From positions 81,716 through 145,715 of the forward strand of contig JAEVZS010000026.1 in assembly GCA_023392125.1 (NCBI GenBank): a stretch of DNA of 64,000 nucleotides. Reading direction: 5' to 3'. The notes beneath the pieces are model-generated. The model made no database searches and was not told the origin of the DNA. It was given only the letters and a program-made list of their open reading frames with translations. The position numbers were made by a program, and so were the translations under genes. This stretch comes from Bacteroidota bacterium. Lineage in GTDB: Bacteria; Bacteroidota; Bacteroidia; Cytophagales; Cytophagaceae. Positions 1 to 9,554 of this stretch are shown one piece after another. Position 1 is the stretch's first letter. Each line of letters starts with the position of its first letter.

Positions 1-2
1 AC

Positions 3-680
3 AAGAAATTCATCCGGATCAATACAGCCTATCTTGCATCAATAGAAAAATATATATCCGAATTTCCCGAGCCCTCATGGCAGGAACTTGCCGATTATGT
101 ATCAACCCTTGGTTTTTCTCCTGAAGAAACAGATGTTTTATCCAGACTGAATGAATTATTGAAAATTGAACTCGATGATATTCTTCTACACCCCAGCATT
201 GAGAGTGCCCAGAAGCCCGATGAGACATCTGCAGCCAATTCAGCCATTCCTCTGACAGAAGAAACTCCAGTTCAACAACATAAAGAAAATCAAATCTCTG
301 AACCGGTCAATAATCATATCTCCTCACTCAATGAACGGTTTGTAAGGGAGGAAACAACCCTAAACGATCATCTTAAGACCGCTGAAGATGTCGTTTATAG
401 TCCGTTGATGAAGATAGACGATCTTCGGAGTGCAATAGGCCTTGGTGAAAAATTTGTTTACATCAAGGAGTTATTTAACGATGATGTATCTGCCTACGCT
501 GTGGTTTTATCGGAAATTGAGAAGAAGGATAATCTGGAGAGCGCTATGGCCTTTCTTCATGAGCAATGCTGGACCAAATACAGCTGGAATATAAGCAACA
601 TACACCTTCAGGAGTTTATATCCCTGGTAGAAAGGCGCTTTGGCAGCTATAATCACCGGACAAACAGATCAGAAATCTGA
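3..680 (+). CDS. Hypothetical protein, 5'-truncated
   Basis: The reading frame is open from the first bases of the window to the TGA at 678-680, so the real start lies upstream and about 225 C-terminal residues are visible. A TTG at 159 could be taken for a start, but the frame continues upstream with protein-like sequence, so it is probably internal. The middle is acidic and Gln/Ser-rich, like a linker. The last 100 residues form a compact block (a motif near DLRSAIGLGEKFVYIKELFN) that I recall from uncharacterised Bacteroidota proteins. There is no signal or membrane segment in the visible part. It converges on rodA. No function can be assigned. Confidence 0.75.
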   Translation, partial: KKFIRINTAYLASIEKYISEFPEPSWQELADYVSTLGFSPEETDVLSRLNELLKIELDDILLHPSIESAQKPDETSAANSAIPLTEETPVQQHKENQISEPVNNHISSLNERFVREETTLNDHLKTAEDVVYSPLMKIDDLRSAIGLGEKFVYIKELFNDDVSAYAVVLSEIEKKDNLESAMAFLHEQCWTKYSWNISNIHLQEFISLVERRFGSYNHRTNRSEI

Positions 681-754
681 TTTTCAGGCTTTTTCTCATC
701 CGACCAGGCTCTATTCCGCAGATAAATGAATCATTTTCTTCAAAGCTTGCGGAA
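668..754. terminator. Weak hairpins between convergent genes
   Basis: Two inverted repeats lie in the 104-bp gap between the end of the first gene and the end of rodA. ATCAG/CTGAT (668-672 and 677-681) is followed by four T and overlaps the stop codon. TTCCGCA/TGCGGAA (714-720 and 748-754) encloses a smaller AAATG/CATTT stem. Neither has a long T tract, so termination is only a guess from position. Confidence 0.25.
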
Positions 755-784
755 AATATAACCCGGTAAGTTTTATATTTTGTA

Positions 785-2086
785 TTAATGCCATAACTGC
801 TGCTTTCTATGAGCATCCAGCTTAAGAAATACAAACAGGAGGATAGTAAAACCTAACAATGAAGATCCGCCGTAACTGATAAACGGTAAAGGGATTCCGA
901 TAATCGGGAATACACCGATGGTCATGCCTATGTTTACCATGAAATGGAAGAAGAAAATCGAAGCCACCGAATATCCATAAATTCTTGAAAACCTATCCTT
1001 CTGCCTTTCTGCCAGATTAACAAGACGGCAGATAAAGATCACATAAAAGAGAATAAAAACCGAGCTTCCTATCCAGCCATATTCTTCACCAATAGTACAA
1101 AAAATAAAATCCGTACTTTGTTCAGGTACAAAATCAAACTTTGTCTGAGTTCCTTTCAGAAAACCTTTTCCGGTTAATTCTCCGGACCCGATTGCTACTT
1201 TGGATTGATACAGGTTCCAGCCGATTCCTTTTATATCGCTTTCCGGATCAATCAGCGCCTTGATCCTGTTTTGCTGATGCGGTTGCAGCACATCGTTGAC
1301 AAAGAAGTTTACGCTAAATATGACTCCGACACAAAGCGCATAAACTCCGGCAACAATAAAAGCCTTCTGATAGACTGGCCGCTTTCGGGCATTTTTCTTT
1401 CTTAGCTCCAGTAAAATGACACCAAGAATAAAAAAAGCTAATATTCCAAGAGCTCCCATCAGATAATATTTGTCAAACATCAACGTCATGACAAATAAGG
1501 CTATGGAAAGAATACCAAATACTAATATATATGGAGACAAGCCTTCCCTGTATAAAACAATAACAAAAGCTGCCAGAACCAGCATAGTTCCGGTTTCATT
1601 CTGGGCAATGATTATTATTGCAGGAAGTCCTATTATAGCTCCTATCACCAGCCTTGTTTTTATCTGATTAAATTTCACATTTATATCCCCGAGATAACGG
1701 GCCAGAACCAGTGCTGTAGCAAACTTTGCAAATTCGGCCGGTTGTAAGCGGATGGGGCCAAGAACAAGCCAGGAGCGGGACCCTTTAATATCCGGAGCCA
1801 GAACAAAAGTTGCCAGGAGCAAAAAAATGACTATACCATATAGTACAAAAGCAAATGAATTATAGAACTTATAATCTACCACCATGATCATTAAAATAGT
1901 GATGGAAGAAAGTCCGATCCACATAAGCTGCTGCCCGGCTCTGGATGAGCCGGAAAAAGGACTGATATAAGCTTCCGGATCATATACCGCAGCATAAATA
2001 TTCAGCCAGCCAAAGAATACAAATATTGTATAAAAACCAACGGTCAGCCAGTCTATACTCTTAATTAAATTTCCTTCACTTCTCAC
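785..2086 (-). CDS. rodA: RodA, SEDS-family peptidoglycan glycosyltransferase
   Basis: RodA polymerises lipid II glycan strands in the elongasome together with PBP2. The 433-residue protein has about ten hydrophobic segments and the SEDS signatures QPAEFAKFATALVLARYL in the first half, PEQSTDFIFCTIGEEYG in the second half and GIPLPFISYGGSS near the C-terminus; the Asp of the TDFIF segment corresponds to the catalytic Asp of RodA. It is longer than E. coli RodA, because of an extra hydrophobic stretch and a basic loop around residues 200-250. Its start overlaps the end of mrdA by 4 bases (ATGA), so the two partners are translationally coupled. It is the last gene of the mreBCD-mrdA-rodA series. 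Confidence 0.96.
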   Translation of the reverse strand: MRSEGNLIKSIDWLTVGFYTIFVFFGWLNIYAAVYDPEAYISPFSGSSRAGQQLMWIGLSSITILMIMVVDYKFYNSFAFVLYGIVIFLLLATFVLAPDIKGSRSWLVLGPIRLQPAEFAKFATALVLARYLGDINVKFNQIKTRLVIGAIIGLPAIIIIAQNETGTMLVLAAFVIVLYREGLSPYILVFGILSIALFVMTLMFDKYYLMGALGILAFFILGVILLELRKKNARKRPVYQKAFIVAGVYALCVGVIFSVNFFVNDVLQPHQQNRIKALIDPESDIKGIGWNLYQSKVAIGSGELTGKGFLKGTQTKFDFVPEQSTDFIFCTIGEEYGWIGSSVFILFYVIFICRLVNLAERQKDRFSRIYGYSVASIFFFHFMVNIGMTIGVFPIIGIPLPFISYGGSSLLGFTILLFVFLKLDAHRKQQLWH

Positions 2087-4011
2087 AGTAAATCTTCTTT
2101 TCTGTTTGAAACAATAGCTGTATTTCCTGGATAAGCCGGAGAGCCTGCTTTCTGATCCTGTTCAGAAAGCTCTTTAACAGCTGTTCGTAACGGCGGTTTG
2201 CTCTCCTCTTCCTTCCCATAAAAACGCTTATCCAATATGTATTTTTCCAGATGTGGTCTTGTAATTGTATCTGTCAGATATTTTTCAATCATCAAACTCG
2301 CAATAGGAGCAGCCCATGTTCCCCCGAATCCTGCATTTTCGACAAAAACAGCAATCGCAATTTTCGGATTATCCTTAGGTGCAAACGCTATAAAAACAGA
2401 GTGATCTTCTCCATGCGGATTTTGTGCTGTTCCTGTCTTTCCGCAAATTTGTATGTGCTTGATTCTGGCTCTTGCAGCAGTTCCGGCATTGACTACATCT
2501 TCCATACCATCGACAATCGGCTGATAAAATTGCTGATCTATACCAACATCATGGCGTACTTTATACTGAGACAACGGACCGTTATCCCCAATAGATTTTA
2601 TCAGATGAGGCGTATAATAATGCCCTCTGTTTGCTATAATAGCTGCAAGATTTGCCATTTGGATGGGTATTGTTCCGATTTCTCCCTGGCCAATACTTAG
2701 TGAATAAATTGTCGAAAATTTCCAGCGCAAATCTCCATATACCCGATCATAGTATCTGTTACTTGGTATAATTCCTGATTTTTCGTTAGGCAGATCAATC
2801 CCGAGCCGTTCTCCAAAACCAAACTTTTTAATTTTGTCATACCACATATCATAGCCAATCTCAGCATCTTTAAATTTGTTCGGGTCCTTTCCTCTTTCAA
2901 TCAGATTCTTAAATACCATATAATAGTACGGATTACAAGAGTGCTGCACAGAACCTCTTACATCAAGCGGCGATGGATGCGGGTGACAATTGACCAGTGA
3001 CCGGTTGCACGGAAATCTCGTATGAGGATTAATAACTCCCTGATCCATACCAATTAATGCTTGAGCAATCTTAAAGATAGAACCCGGAGGATACATAGCC
3101 ATTAAAGGACGGTTGAATAAAGGTACAAGAGAATCTTTCTGAAGCTGCAGAAAGTTCTTGCCAAATTCTCTGCCTGTCAATATATTAGGATCATATGAAG
3201 GTGCGGAAATAAAACTCAGGATCTCTCCTGTAGCAGGCTCAATTGCCACAACTGAACCAACCTTGTATGCCATTAACTTTTCACCATATTCCTGAAGAGC
3301 TATATCTATTGAAGATATCAGATTCGTTCCCGGAATAGAGAGTGTATCATGCTCGCCTTCATTGAATGGTCCTTTTTCGACCCCACGCACATTCACCATT
3401 ACATACCGCGCTCCCCGCTTGCCTCTCAGATAAGTTTCATACGAAGCCTCCAAGCCGTTAATACCTATATAATCACCCTGTTGATAGTACGGCTCCTGTT
3501 GATTTTCCAGCTGCCTTTTACTAATCTCTCCGATATATCCCAGCGCATTGGCAAGGCTTTTATGCGAATAAGACCTTACAGTTCTTTTCTGCGGATAGAA
3601 ACCTTTATAGTCTACCAGAAAATCCTGAACTCTGGCAAAATCTTTCATCGAAAGCTGCTTTAGAAAGGCAGAGGGCTTGTCGCGTGAGAATTTTTTGGCT
3701 TCCATTACTTTCATCTCAAACTCTTCACGAGTAATCCCGAAGCGATTACAAAACATGGCTGTATCCCCGACCCTGAGCTCTCTCGGCACAACCATTAAGT
3801 CAAAAACAGGTGTATTATATACCAGCAGCATACCATTCCTGTCAGAAATAAGTCCACGGTACGGATAGTCAATAATGCGCCTTTTAACATTATCCTGGGA
3901 AGCAAACTTATAGGAAGTATCCAGGATCTGAAGCGAAAACAACTTCAATATATACACCAAACCCACCAGAATGAATGCAAACTGGATGATATTTTTACGG
4001 TTACCAAGCAT
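2083..4011 (-). CDS. mrdA: Penicillin-binding protein 2, elongation transpeptidase
   Basis: This class B penicillin-binding protein cross-links peptidoglycan during cell elongation and partners with RodA. The 642-residue protein has an N-terminal membrane anchor (about residues 8-30), a PBP dimerisation domain, and a transpeptidase domain with SxxK at Ser311-Lys314, SCN at 358-360 and KTG at 525-527. A Cys/His-rich patch (C335, C342, H343, H345, H357, C359) lies between the first two motifs, where other PBP2 enzymes bind zinc. A hydrophilic tail of about 50 residues follows the catalytic domain. Its ATG overlaps the mreD stop by one base (TAATG), and its end overlaps rodA. Confidence 0.96.
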   Translation of the reverse strand: MLGNRKNIIQFAFILVGLVYILKLFSLQILDTSYKFASQDNVKRRIIDYPYRGLISDRNGMLLVYNTPVFDLMVVPRELRVGDTAMFCNRFGITREEFEMKVMEAKKFSRDKPSAFLKQLSMKDFARVQDFLVDYKGFYPQKRTVRSYSHKSLANALGYIGEISKRQLENQQEPYYQQGDYIGINGLEASYETYLRGKRGARYVMVNVRGVEKGPFNEGEHDTLSIPGTNLISSIDIALQEYGEKLMAYKVGSVVAIEPATGEILSFISAPSYDPNILTGREFGKNFLQLQKDSLVPLFNRPLMAMYPPGSIFKIAQALIGMDQGVINPHTRFPCNRSLVNCHPHPSPLDVRGSVQHSCNPYYYMVFKNLIERGKDPNKFKDAEIGYDMWYDKIKKFGFGERLGIDLPNEKSGIIPSNRYYDRVYGDLRWKFSTIYSLSIGQGEIGTIPIQMANLAAIIANRGHYYTPHLIKSIGDNGPLSQYKVRHDVGIDQQFYQPIVDGMEDVVNAGTAARARIKHIQICGKTGTAQNPHGEDHSVFIAFAPKDNPKIAIAVFVENAGFGGTWAAPIASLMIEKYLTDTITRPHLEKYILDKRFYGKEEESKPPLRTAVKELSEQDQKAGSPAYPGNTAIVSNRKEDLL

Positions 4012-4535
4012 TAATTCTTTCTGGGAGACTGAATAAGGTATTGAACAAGAATTACCATAACTAACGAGAACAATGAACTTGCTAGTATCTTTTCAATAGT
4101 CAAAAAAAGTGAGTTATACCCCAGAGACCATATAAAGAACAGCGCTGTATGATGCACCACAATCACAACGGCAGCATATGATAAGAACCACTGTACTCCA
4201 AGGGAGCCGATAGAAATGATAACACCCTCATCATATCCCCCGCGGGGAGTAAGCAGATTAATAATATATGGTCGCAGGTAGGCAACCAAAACCGTTGCAA
4301 ATGCATGAATTCCGGGAGAGTTATAAAAAACATCCACAAATAATCCGGTCCCGAAACCAATTAAAATCAGCAAAACATGAGGCGTCTGGTAGGGAAGCAT
4401 CATTATGAATGTAATGTATATAAAACATAACGCCCGGCCATCAAATAAGGCCAGATGCAGAAAAAGCAGCACCTGTAATGCTACAAACAATATGAAGTAA
4501 AGACTATATGTAATTATCTGGCCTGCTCTGGTCAT
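4011..4535 (-). CDS. mreD: MreD-like rod-shape membrane protein
   Basis: This 174-residue, very hydrophobic protein has about five predicted membrane segments and lies exactly where mreD is expected, between mreC (5-bp gap) and mrdA (1-bp overlap). MreD is the integral membrane member of the Mre complex that links cytoplasmic MreB to periplasmic MreC. MreD sequences are poorly conserved, so the call rests on size, hydrophobicity and gene order more than on motifs. Confidence 0.88.
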   Translation of the reverse strand: MTRAGQIITYSLYFILFVALQVLLFLHLALFDGRALCFIYITFIMMLPYQTPHVLLILIGFGTGLFVDVFYNSPGIHAFATVLVAYLRPYIINLLTPRGGYDEGVIISIGSLGVQWFLSYAAVVIVVHHTALFFIWSLGYNSLFLTIEKILASSLFSLVMVILVQYLIQSPRKN

Positions 4536-4540
4536 ATTAT

Positions 4541-5365
4541 TTACTTTATGACATTTTCAAGCGAATCCCGTTCTGCCCGAAGATTATTTTTTATTATATA
4601 AACATAGGACAACGCCGTAAAATCAGTTGAGAAGTTCAACTGAATATCATAGTCCGAGCTACCCTCTCCAAGAGTAAATTCTCCTATTGTTCCGATCATC
4701 ACCCCCTCAGGGAATACCGCATTATATTCGCTTGTAACGACAGAATCTCCCTGAGCAATCTTGTGATGCCTGACCACATGCAATACTTTTCCTTCTCTCG
4801 GGTCCAGACCATCCCACACAACCGTTGCATCGATATTACCATTTTTGATACGGGAAGCTACATTCATACCACTGTGCAGCATTGATACGACCGTACAGAA
4901 ATGCTTCGATACAGTTTTTACTCTGCCCACCAGACCATCTGGTCCAACCACGCCCATATCCGGCATCACACCATCCAGGGTACCTTTATTCAGAGTCAGA
5001 AAGTTTTCGGGGAGACGCGTGGTATTTTTAACTACCCGGGCTGGCAGATATCCATACTGTATTGTGGAATTCGTATCCGTCAATGTATGTTCAGAGAGAT
5101 TTTTATTCTGCCGGATATGATTAAGCTGGTTGAGCAAATCGGCATTCTGGGCAGCCAATTCTTCGTTTACCTTATTCAGGCTAAAATAAGAAGAAACATT
5201 CTGCTCCAGAGAAAGTACGCCTGCTACGTAATAATTGGATGTATTAAAGAAAGCAGCTCCCTGATATGTATTGAAAGAGACGATCATCCATATACAGAGT
5301 ACTTCTATCAGAAAGAATGACAGAAAAGCCCGGTACCTGTATATAAACTCAAATATTCTGTACAT
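4541..5365 (-). CDS. mreC: MreC, rod-shape determining protein
   Basis: MreC is a bitopic periplasmic scaffold that activates PBP2-RodA. The 274 residues show a short cytoplasmic start, one membrane helix (about residues 14-32), a coiled coil with Asn/Leu heptads (about 55-90), and the two-barrel domain with GVMPDMGVVGPDGLVGRV, which matches the family motif of a glycine-rich turn after the coiled coil. The gene is 4 bp after mreB and 5 bp before mreD, all in one transcription unit. Confidence 0.95.
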   Translation of the reverse strand: MYRIFEFIYRYRAFLSFFLIEVLCIWMIVSFNTYQGAAFFNTSNYYVAGVLSLEQNVSSYFSLNKVNEELAAQNADLLNQLNHIRQNKNLSEHTLTDTNSTIQYGYLPARVVKNTTRLPENFLTLNKGTLDGVMPDMGVVGPDGLVGRVKTVSKHFCTVVSMLHSGMNVASRIKNGNIDATVVWDGLDPREGKVLHVVRHHKIAQGDSVVTSEYNAVFPEGVMIGTIGEFTLGEGSSDYDIQLNFSTDFTALSYVYIIKNNLRAERDSLENVIK

Positions 5366-5369
5366 TTAA

Positions 5370-6398
5370 TCAGGTCATCAGAACAGCCTTGTAATTCTTT
5401 ATGTTTTTTATGGCCATTCCGGTACCTCTTACAACAGCCTTTAGCGGATCTTCCGCAACGTGAATGGGAAGCTTTGTTTTCAAAGCCAGACGTTTATCAA
5501 GACCTCTGAGCAATGCACCGCCACCGGTAAGATGAATACCATTATCATAAATATCGGCAGACAATTCAGGAGGCGCTATTTCCAGCGCTTTCAGAACAGC
5601 CTCTTCTATTTTCGAAACGGATTTATCAAGTGCAAATGCTATTTCCGAGTATGAGACTTTTATTACTTTAGGTATTCCGGTCATCAAGTCTCTTCCTCTG
5701 ATTTCATAATCCTCCGGTGGGTTATCAAGCTCAGTCAGCGCAGAGCCGACTTCCATCTTAACTCTTTCGGCAGAACGTTCTCCGATCAGCAGGTTGTGCT
5801 GTCTTCTCATATAGTCAAGGATGTCCTTGTTGAAAACATCACCGGCAACTCTGATAGATTGTTCGCATACAATTCCGGACAGAGCAATCACCGCAATTTC
5901 TGTTGTTCCACCGCCAATATCTACAATCATGGATCCGATTGGCTGTTCAATATCAATACCAAGGCCAATCGCAGCCGCGATTGGCTCATGGATCATATAC
6001 ACTTCTTTTGCTCCGGCATGTTCGGCCGAATCCCTTACAGCTCTTTTTTCCACTTCGGTAATACCGGAAGGAATACAGATTACCATACGGTGTGAGGTGG
6101 TTCCGAAAAGCTTCTTGCCGTTATCTATCATCTTAATCATACCTCTGATCATGTGCTCGGCAGCATGGAAATCTGCAATAACACCGTCTTTGAGCGGCCT
6201 GATGGTTTTTATGTCTTCATGCGTTTTTTCATGCATCTGCATTGCTTCACGTCCGATTGCCAGCACCTTGCCATTAATCTTATTCAGAGCAATGATGGAA
6301 GGTTCGTCCACCACAATCTTATCTTTATAGATAATCAACGTATTAGCTGTACCCAGGTCAATTGCGATATCGCTGGTAAAAAAATCAAACATGCCCAT
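5370..6398 (-). CDS. mreB: MreB, actin-like cytoskeletal ATPase
   Basis: MreB forms membrane-bound filaments that steer the elongation machinery. The 342 residues carry the actin-fold signatures: phosphate 1 loop DLGTANT near residues 14-20, the IVDIGGGTTEIAVI phosphate 2 loop in the middle, and the adenosine loop HLTGGGALLRGLD near 295. The N-terminus MGMFDFFTSDIAIDLGTANT has the usual short amphipathic leader. It heads the mreBCD-mrdA-rodA series, 84 bp after purH. Confidence 0.98.
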   Translation of the reverse strand: MGMFDFFTSDIAIDLGTANTLIIYKDKIVVDEPSIIALNKINGKVLAIGREAMQMHEKTHEDIKTIRPLKDGVIADFHAAEHMIRGMIKMIDNGKKLFGTTSHRMVICIPSGITEVEKRAVRDSAEHAGAKEVYMIHEPIAAAIGLGIDIEQPIGSMIVDIGGGTTEIAVIALSGIVCEQSIRVAGDVFNKDILDYMRRQHNLLIGERSAERVKMEVGSALTELDNPPEDYEIRGRDLMTGIPKVIKVSYSEIAFALDKSVSKIEEAVLKALEIAPPELSADIYDNGIHLTGGGALLRGLDKRLALKTKLPIHVAEDPLKAVVRGTGMAIKNIKNYKAVLMT

Positions 6399-6482
6399 TT
6401 TTTAACGAGGTATTTATTACTGATGATAATAATGATGAAAGTTACAAATAAGTTTCCAAAACCTAATTTTTTAACAATACTT

Positions 6483-8009
6483 TTAGTGCTTGAAGTGCCT
6501 GAAGCCGGTAAAGACCATTGACATTCCATGCGCATTGCAATAGTCGATGGATTCCTGATCCTTCACTGAGCCGCCCGGCTGAATTACACTTCGTATACCT
6601 GCCTGATACGCAATTTCTACACAATCAGGGAAAGGGAAGAAAGCATCCGAAGCCATCACTGCTCCGTCTGACAGATCAAAACCAAAGCTTTTTGCCTTTT
6701 CAATAGCCTGTCTCAACGCATCCACTCTGCTTGTCTGCCCCACTCCGCTGGAAATCATTCTATCCTCTTTGGCAAACACGATCGTATTGGATTTTGTATG
6801 CTTGCAAACGATCGCAGCAAAAAGCAACGCTTTCTTTTCTTCAATACCCGGCTCCGTTTCAGTAACCGTTTTCAGATCAGCAAAATCTTCTGTTTTGCTA
6901 TCCTTATCCTGCTCTATGACACCGTTTAGAAGCGTTCTGAACTGCTTTTGAGGAAGCTGCACTTCTTTTCTTTTTAAAAGTATCCTGTTCTTCTTGGACA
7001 TTAAAAGCTCCAAGGCATCCTGCTTGTATGCAGGGGCAATCAGCACTTCAAAAAACAATTTATTCAGCTCTTCCGCAGTTTCAGGATCAACTTCTCTGTT
7101 GGTAATTATAACACCACCAAAAGCAGAAACCGGATCTGACTCCAGCGCTCTCAGATAGGCATCCTTAGGCTTATCAGCTATCGCAACACCACAGGCATTG
7201 TTATGTTTCAATATTGCATAGGCAGGTTCTCTGAACTCATCGATCAGAGCAACTGCTGCATCAATATCAATAAGGTTATTATACGAAAGTTCTTTACCAT
7301 TTAGTTTCAAAAACATGGCATCAAGATCTCCGTAAAATGTACCTTTCTGATGTGGATTCTCCCCATAACGCAGTGCTTTCGAATGACGTATGCTGGTTTT
7401 CAGGGAACTAATATTTTCTGTATTATTGAAGTAATTAAAAATAGCCGTATCATAATTGGATGACACGTCAAAGGCACAGGCTGCAAAATATCTTCTGTCA
7501 GCCAGATCTGTTGCCCCTTCTTTTTCTTTCAGCAACTCTTCCAGAGTTCCGTATTGCTCACGTCCCGATATGATAACAACATCCTGAAAGTTTTTTGCTG
7601 CTGCTCTGATAAGCGATATCCCGCCGATATCGATTTTCTCTATTATATCTGCCTCTCCCGCTCCTTTGGCAACCGTCTCTTCAAAAGGATATAAATCAAC
7701 AATGACAAGATCAAGATCCGGAATCTCATATTGCTCTACCTGACTCTGGTCATCAGCAAGATCTCTTCTGTACAGTATACCACCAAAGATTTTGGGATGC
7801 AGTGTTTTTACTCTTCCGCCCAGAATCGATGGATAGGAAGTCAGATCCTCTACTGCTGTAACCGGGATATCTAACTCTTCGATAAACTTCTGCGTTCCGC
7901 CGGTACTGTATATATGTACTCCATTGGCATGCAATAATTTAACCAGCGACTCCAGATTATCTTTGTAATAAACGGATATTAGTGCTGACTTAATCTTCTT
8001 CCTGTTCAT
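6483..8009 (-). CDS. purH: PurH, AICAR transformylase / IMP cyclohydrolase
   Basis: This bifunctional enzyme does the last two steps of IMP synthesis. The N-terminal half is the MGS-like IMP cyclohydrolase domain (YSTGGTQKFI; GGRVKTLHPKI near residues 64-74). The C-terminal half is the AICAR transformylase with RYGENPHQ and KHNNACGVAI. It has 508 residues against about 530 in E. coli, so it is full length. It follows purN after one base, so the two formyl-transfer steps of the pathway are co-expressed. Placement directly before mreB puts purine synthesis and the elongasome on one strand and perhaps one transcript. Confidence 0.98.
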   Translation of the reverse strand: MNRKKIKSALISVYYKDNLESLVKLLHANGVHIYSTGGTQKFIEELDIPVTAVEDLTSYPSILGGRVKTLHPKIFGGILYRRDLADDQSQVEQYEIPDLDLVIVDLYPFEETVAKGAGEADIIEKIDIGGISLIRAAAKNFQDVVIISGREQYGTLEELLKEKEGATDLADRRYFAACAFDVSSNYDTAIFNYFNNTENISSLKTSIRHSKALRYGENPHQKGTFYGDLDAMFLKLNGKELSYNNLIDIDAAVALIDEFREPAYAILKHNNACGVAIADKPKDAYLRALESDPVSAFGGVIITNREVDPETAEELNKLFFEVLIAPAYKQDALELLMSKKNRILLKRKEVQLPQKQFRTLLNGVIEQDKDSKTEDFADLKTVTETEPGIEEKKALLFAAIVCKHTKSNTIVFAKEDRMISSGVGQTSRVDALRQAIEKAKSFGFDLSDGAVMASDAFFPFPDCVEIAYQAGIRSVIQPGGSVKDQESIDYCNAHGMSMVFTGFRHFKH

Positions 8010-8010
8010 T

Positions 8011-8604
8011 TTATCTCTTTACTTTACTTTCTGTTATTACCTTGTCAATAATTACCGGAAAATGCTCATGTTCCAGCCTGTGAATTTTTTCAGCAAGACT
8101 TTCCGGAGTATCACCGGGCTCTACCAGACACTTTGCCTGATAAATCATTTCACCTTCATCATATTGTTCGTTTATATAATGAATCGAAATACCTGATTCT
8201 TTTTCTTTTGCAGTAATCACTGCCTGATGCACCTTGCTTCCGTACATTCCTTTTCCTCCATAGGCAGGCAGCAGCGCCGGGTGAATATTTATAATCCGGT
8301 CAGGATAGTTTTTCAACAGGTTTTGCGGGATTAGCCAGAGAAAGCCGGCGAGAACAATCCAGTCAACCGAATTTTCTTTAAGATACTCCAAAACTCTGTC
8401 AGAAGAAAAAAAATCTTCCCTGCTAAACACAAAGGTTGGGATGCCCAACCTCTTTGCCCTTTCCAGCGCATAGGCATCAGGACGATTGGCAAGAAGCACT
8501 TTGACCTTAATATCCTGCCTTTGTTCAAAATATTCAATAATTCTCTGTGCATTTGATCCGGAACCAGATGCAAAAATTGCTATATTAGCCTGGTGATCAC
8601 CCAT
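8011..8604 (-). CDS. purN: PurN, GAR transformylase
   Basis: PurN formylates glycinamide ribonucleotide with 10-formyl-tetrahydrofolate, the third step of purine synthesis. The 197-residue protein starts with the nucleotide-binding ASGSGSNAQRII and has INIHPALLPAYGG, which holds the catalytic Asn and His, then an Asp in the GEMIYQ region. The start at 8604 gives a compact N-terminus. It is separated from the UbiA gene by 54 bp and from purH by one base. Confidence 0.96.
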   Translation of the reverse strand: MGDHQANIAIFASGSGSNAQRIIEYFEQRQDIKVKVLLANRPDAYALERAKRLGIPTFVFSREDFFSSDRVLEYLKENSVDWIVLAGFLWLIPQNLLKNYPDRIINIHPALLPAYGGKGMYGSKVHQAVITAKEKESGISIHYINEQYDEGEMIYQAKCLVEPGDTPESLAEKIHRLEHEHFPVIIDKVITESKVKR

Positions 8605-8658
8605 GTATTAATTGCTATGAAGAGGGAACCAATTTTTAAGCCGCAAATATAACCAAGA

Positions 8659-9537
8659 TTAGGTAAAAATCATGCTTGCGACCCCACAGATCATGATTAA
8701 CTTCGCCAGGAGACTTAAAAATTTAAAGTCTTTGCGGGTATCAGCCCGAACAAGCATTACAGTGAATAAAATAAGCGGACAGACAACAAATATGCCATAT
8801 ATAGCCAGTAGCAAAGGATTATACCTGCTTCCTGTAAAAATCATGGCTCCCAGCAACAGTAACTCTACCAGATAAACCACTTTCTTGGTCGACCGTATGC
8901 CATATCTGATCGGAAGAGTATCACAGCCGAAATTCCGGTCTCCTTTTACGTCCTCAATATCCTTGATTATTTCGCGTATCAGTGAAAGCAAAAAAGCAAG
9001 CGAAGAATAAGCCAGTATAAGATGGCTATAGGGTACCCTGTATATATACCCAACCATAAAAACCGTCAGACCGGTTAAAAAAGCAACAATCAGATTTCCG
9101 GTCAGAGGAAGACGCTTTAAAAAATTGGAATACCACCAGAGTAAAATAATAGCGCCAAAGTGAATGGCTGCCACTTCCAAGCCCAGCATAAATGATATGC
9201 CGAGCCCGGCCATATTGAGTATCAGGTGAACAAACATTGCATGTCTTCTGGGCAATGTCCGCCCGACAATCAGCCTGTGCGGTTTATTGATGATATCAAT
9301 TTTTACATCGTAATAATCATTGATAACATATCCGGCTGCCGCAATCAGAACAGTACTTACTATCAGCAGATGCAGCCTGGGATCAAGATAATAACTCAGC
9401 CATTCCTCCTTTGGACCGATCAGAAATACGGCTACACAAAACTGTGTCACAGCCATAATAAACAGATTGGGCAATCGGACCAGACGGGACGCAGCCTGTG
9501 GATATAAAACGAGATACCTTACTGCCTGTGACTGCAT
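8659..9537 (-). CDS. UbiA-family prenyltransferase
   Basis: This is an integral-membrane prenyltransferase of 292 residues with about eight hydrophobic segments. Two Asp-rich motifs that hold magnesium and prenyl diphosphate are visible: NDYYDVKID (about residues 74-82) and KDIEDVKGD (about 192-200). The sequence is of the geranylgeranylglycerol-phosphate transferase-like branch rather than clear MenA or UbiA, so the acceptor is uncertain; a quinone or a lipid head group are both possible. It is 17 bp after the KdsC-like phosphatase gene, and the DUF2520-HAD-UbiA order recurs in Bacteroidota as far as I recall. Confidence 0.85.
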   Translation of the reverse strand: MQSQAVRYLVLYPQAASRLVRLPNLFIMAVTQFCVAVFLIGPKEEWLSYYLDPRLHLLIVSTVLIAAAGYVINDYYDVKIDIINKPHRLIVGRTLPRRHAMFVHLILNMAGLGISFMLGLEVAAIHFGAIILLWWYSNFLKRLPLTGNLIVAFLTGLTVFMVGYIYRVPYSHLILAYSSLAFLLSLIREIIKDIEDVKGDRNFGCDTLPIRYGIRSTKKVVYLVELLLLGAMIFTGSRYNPLLLAIYGIFVVCPLILFTVMLVRADTRKDFKFLSLLAKLIMICGVASMIFT

Positions 9538-9554
9538 TGAAAGGAGCTATTTTA

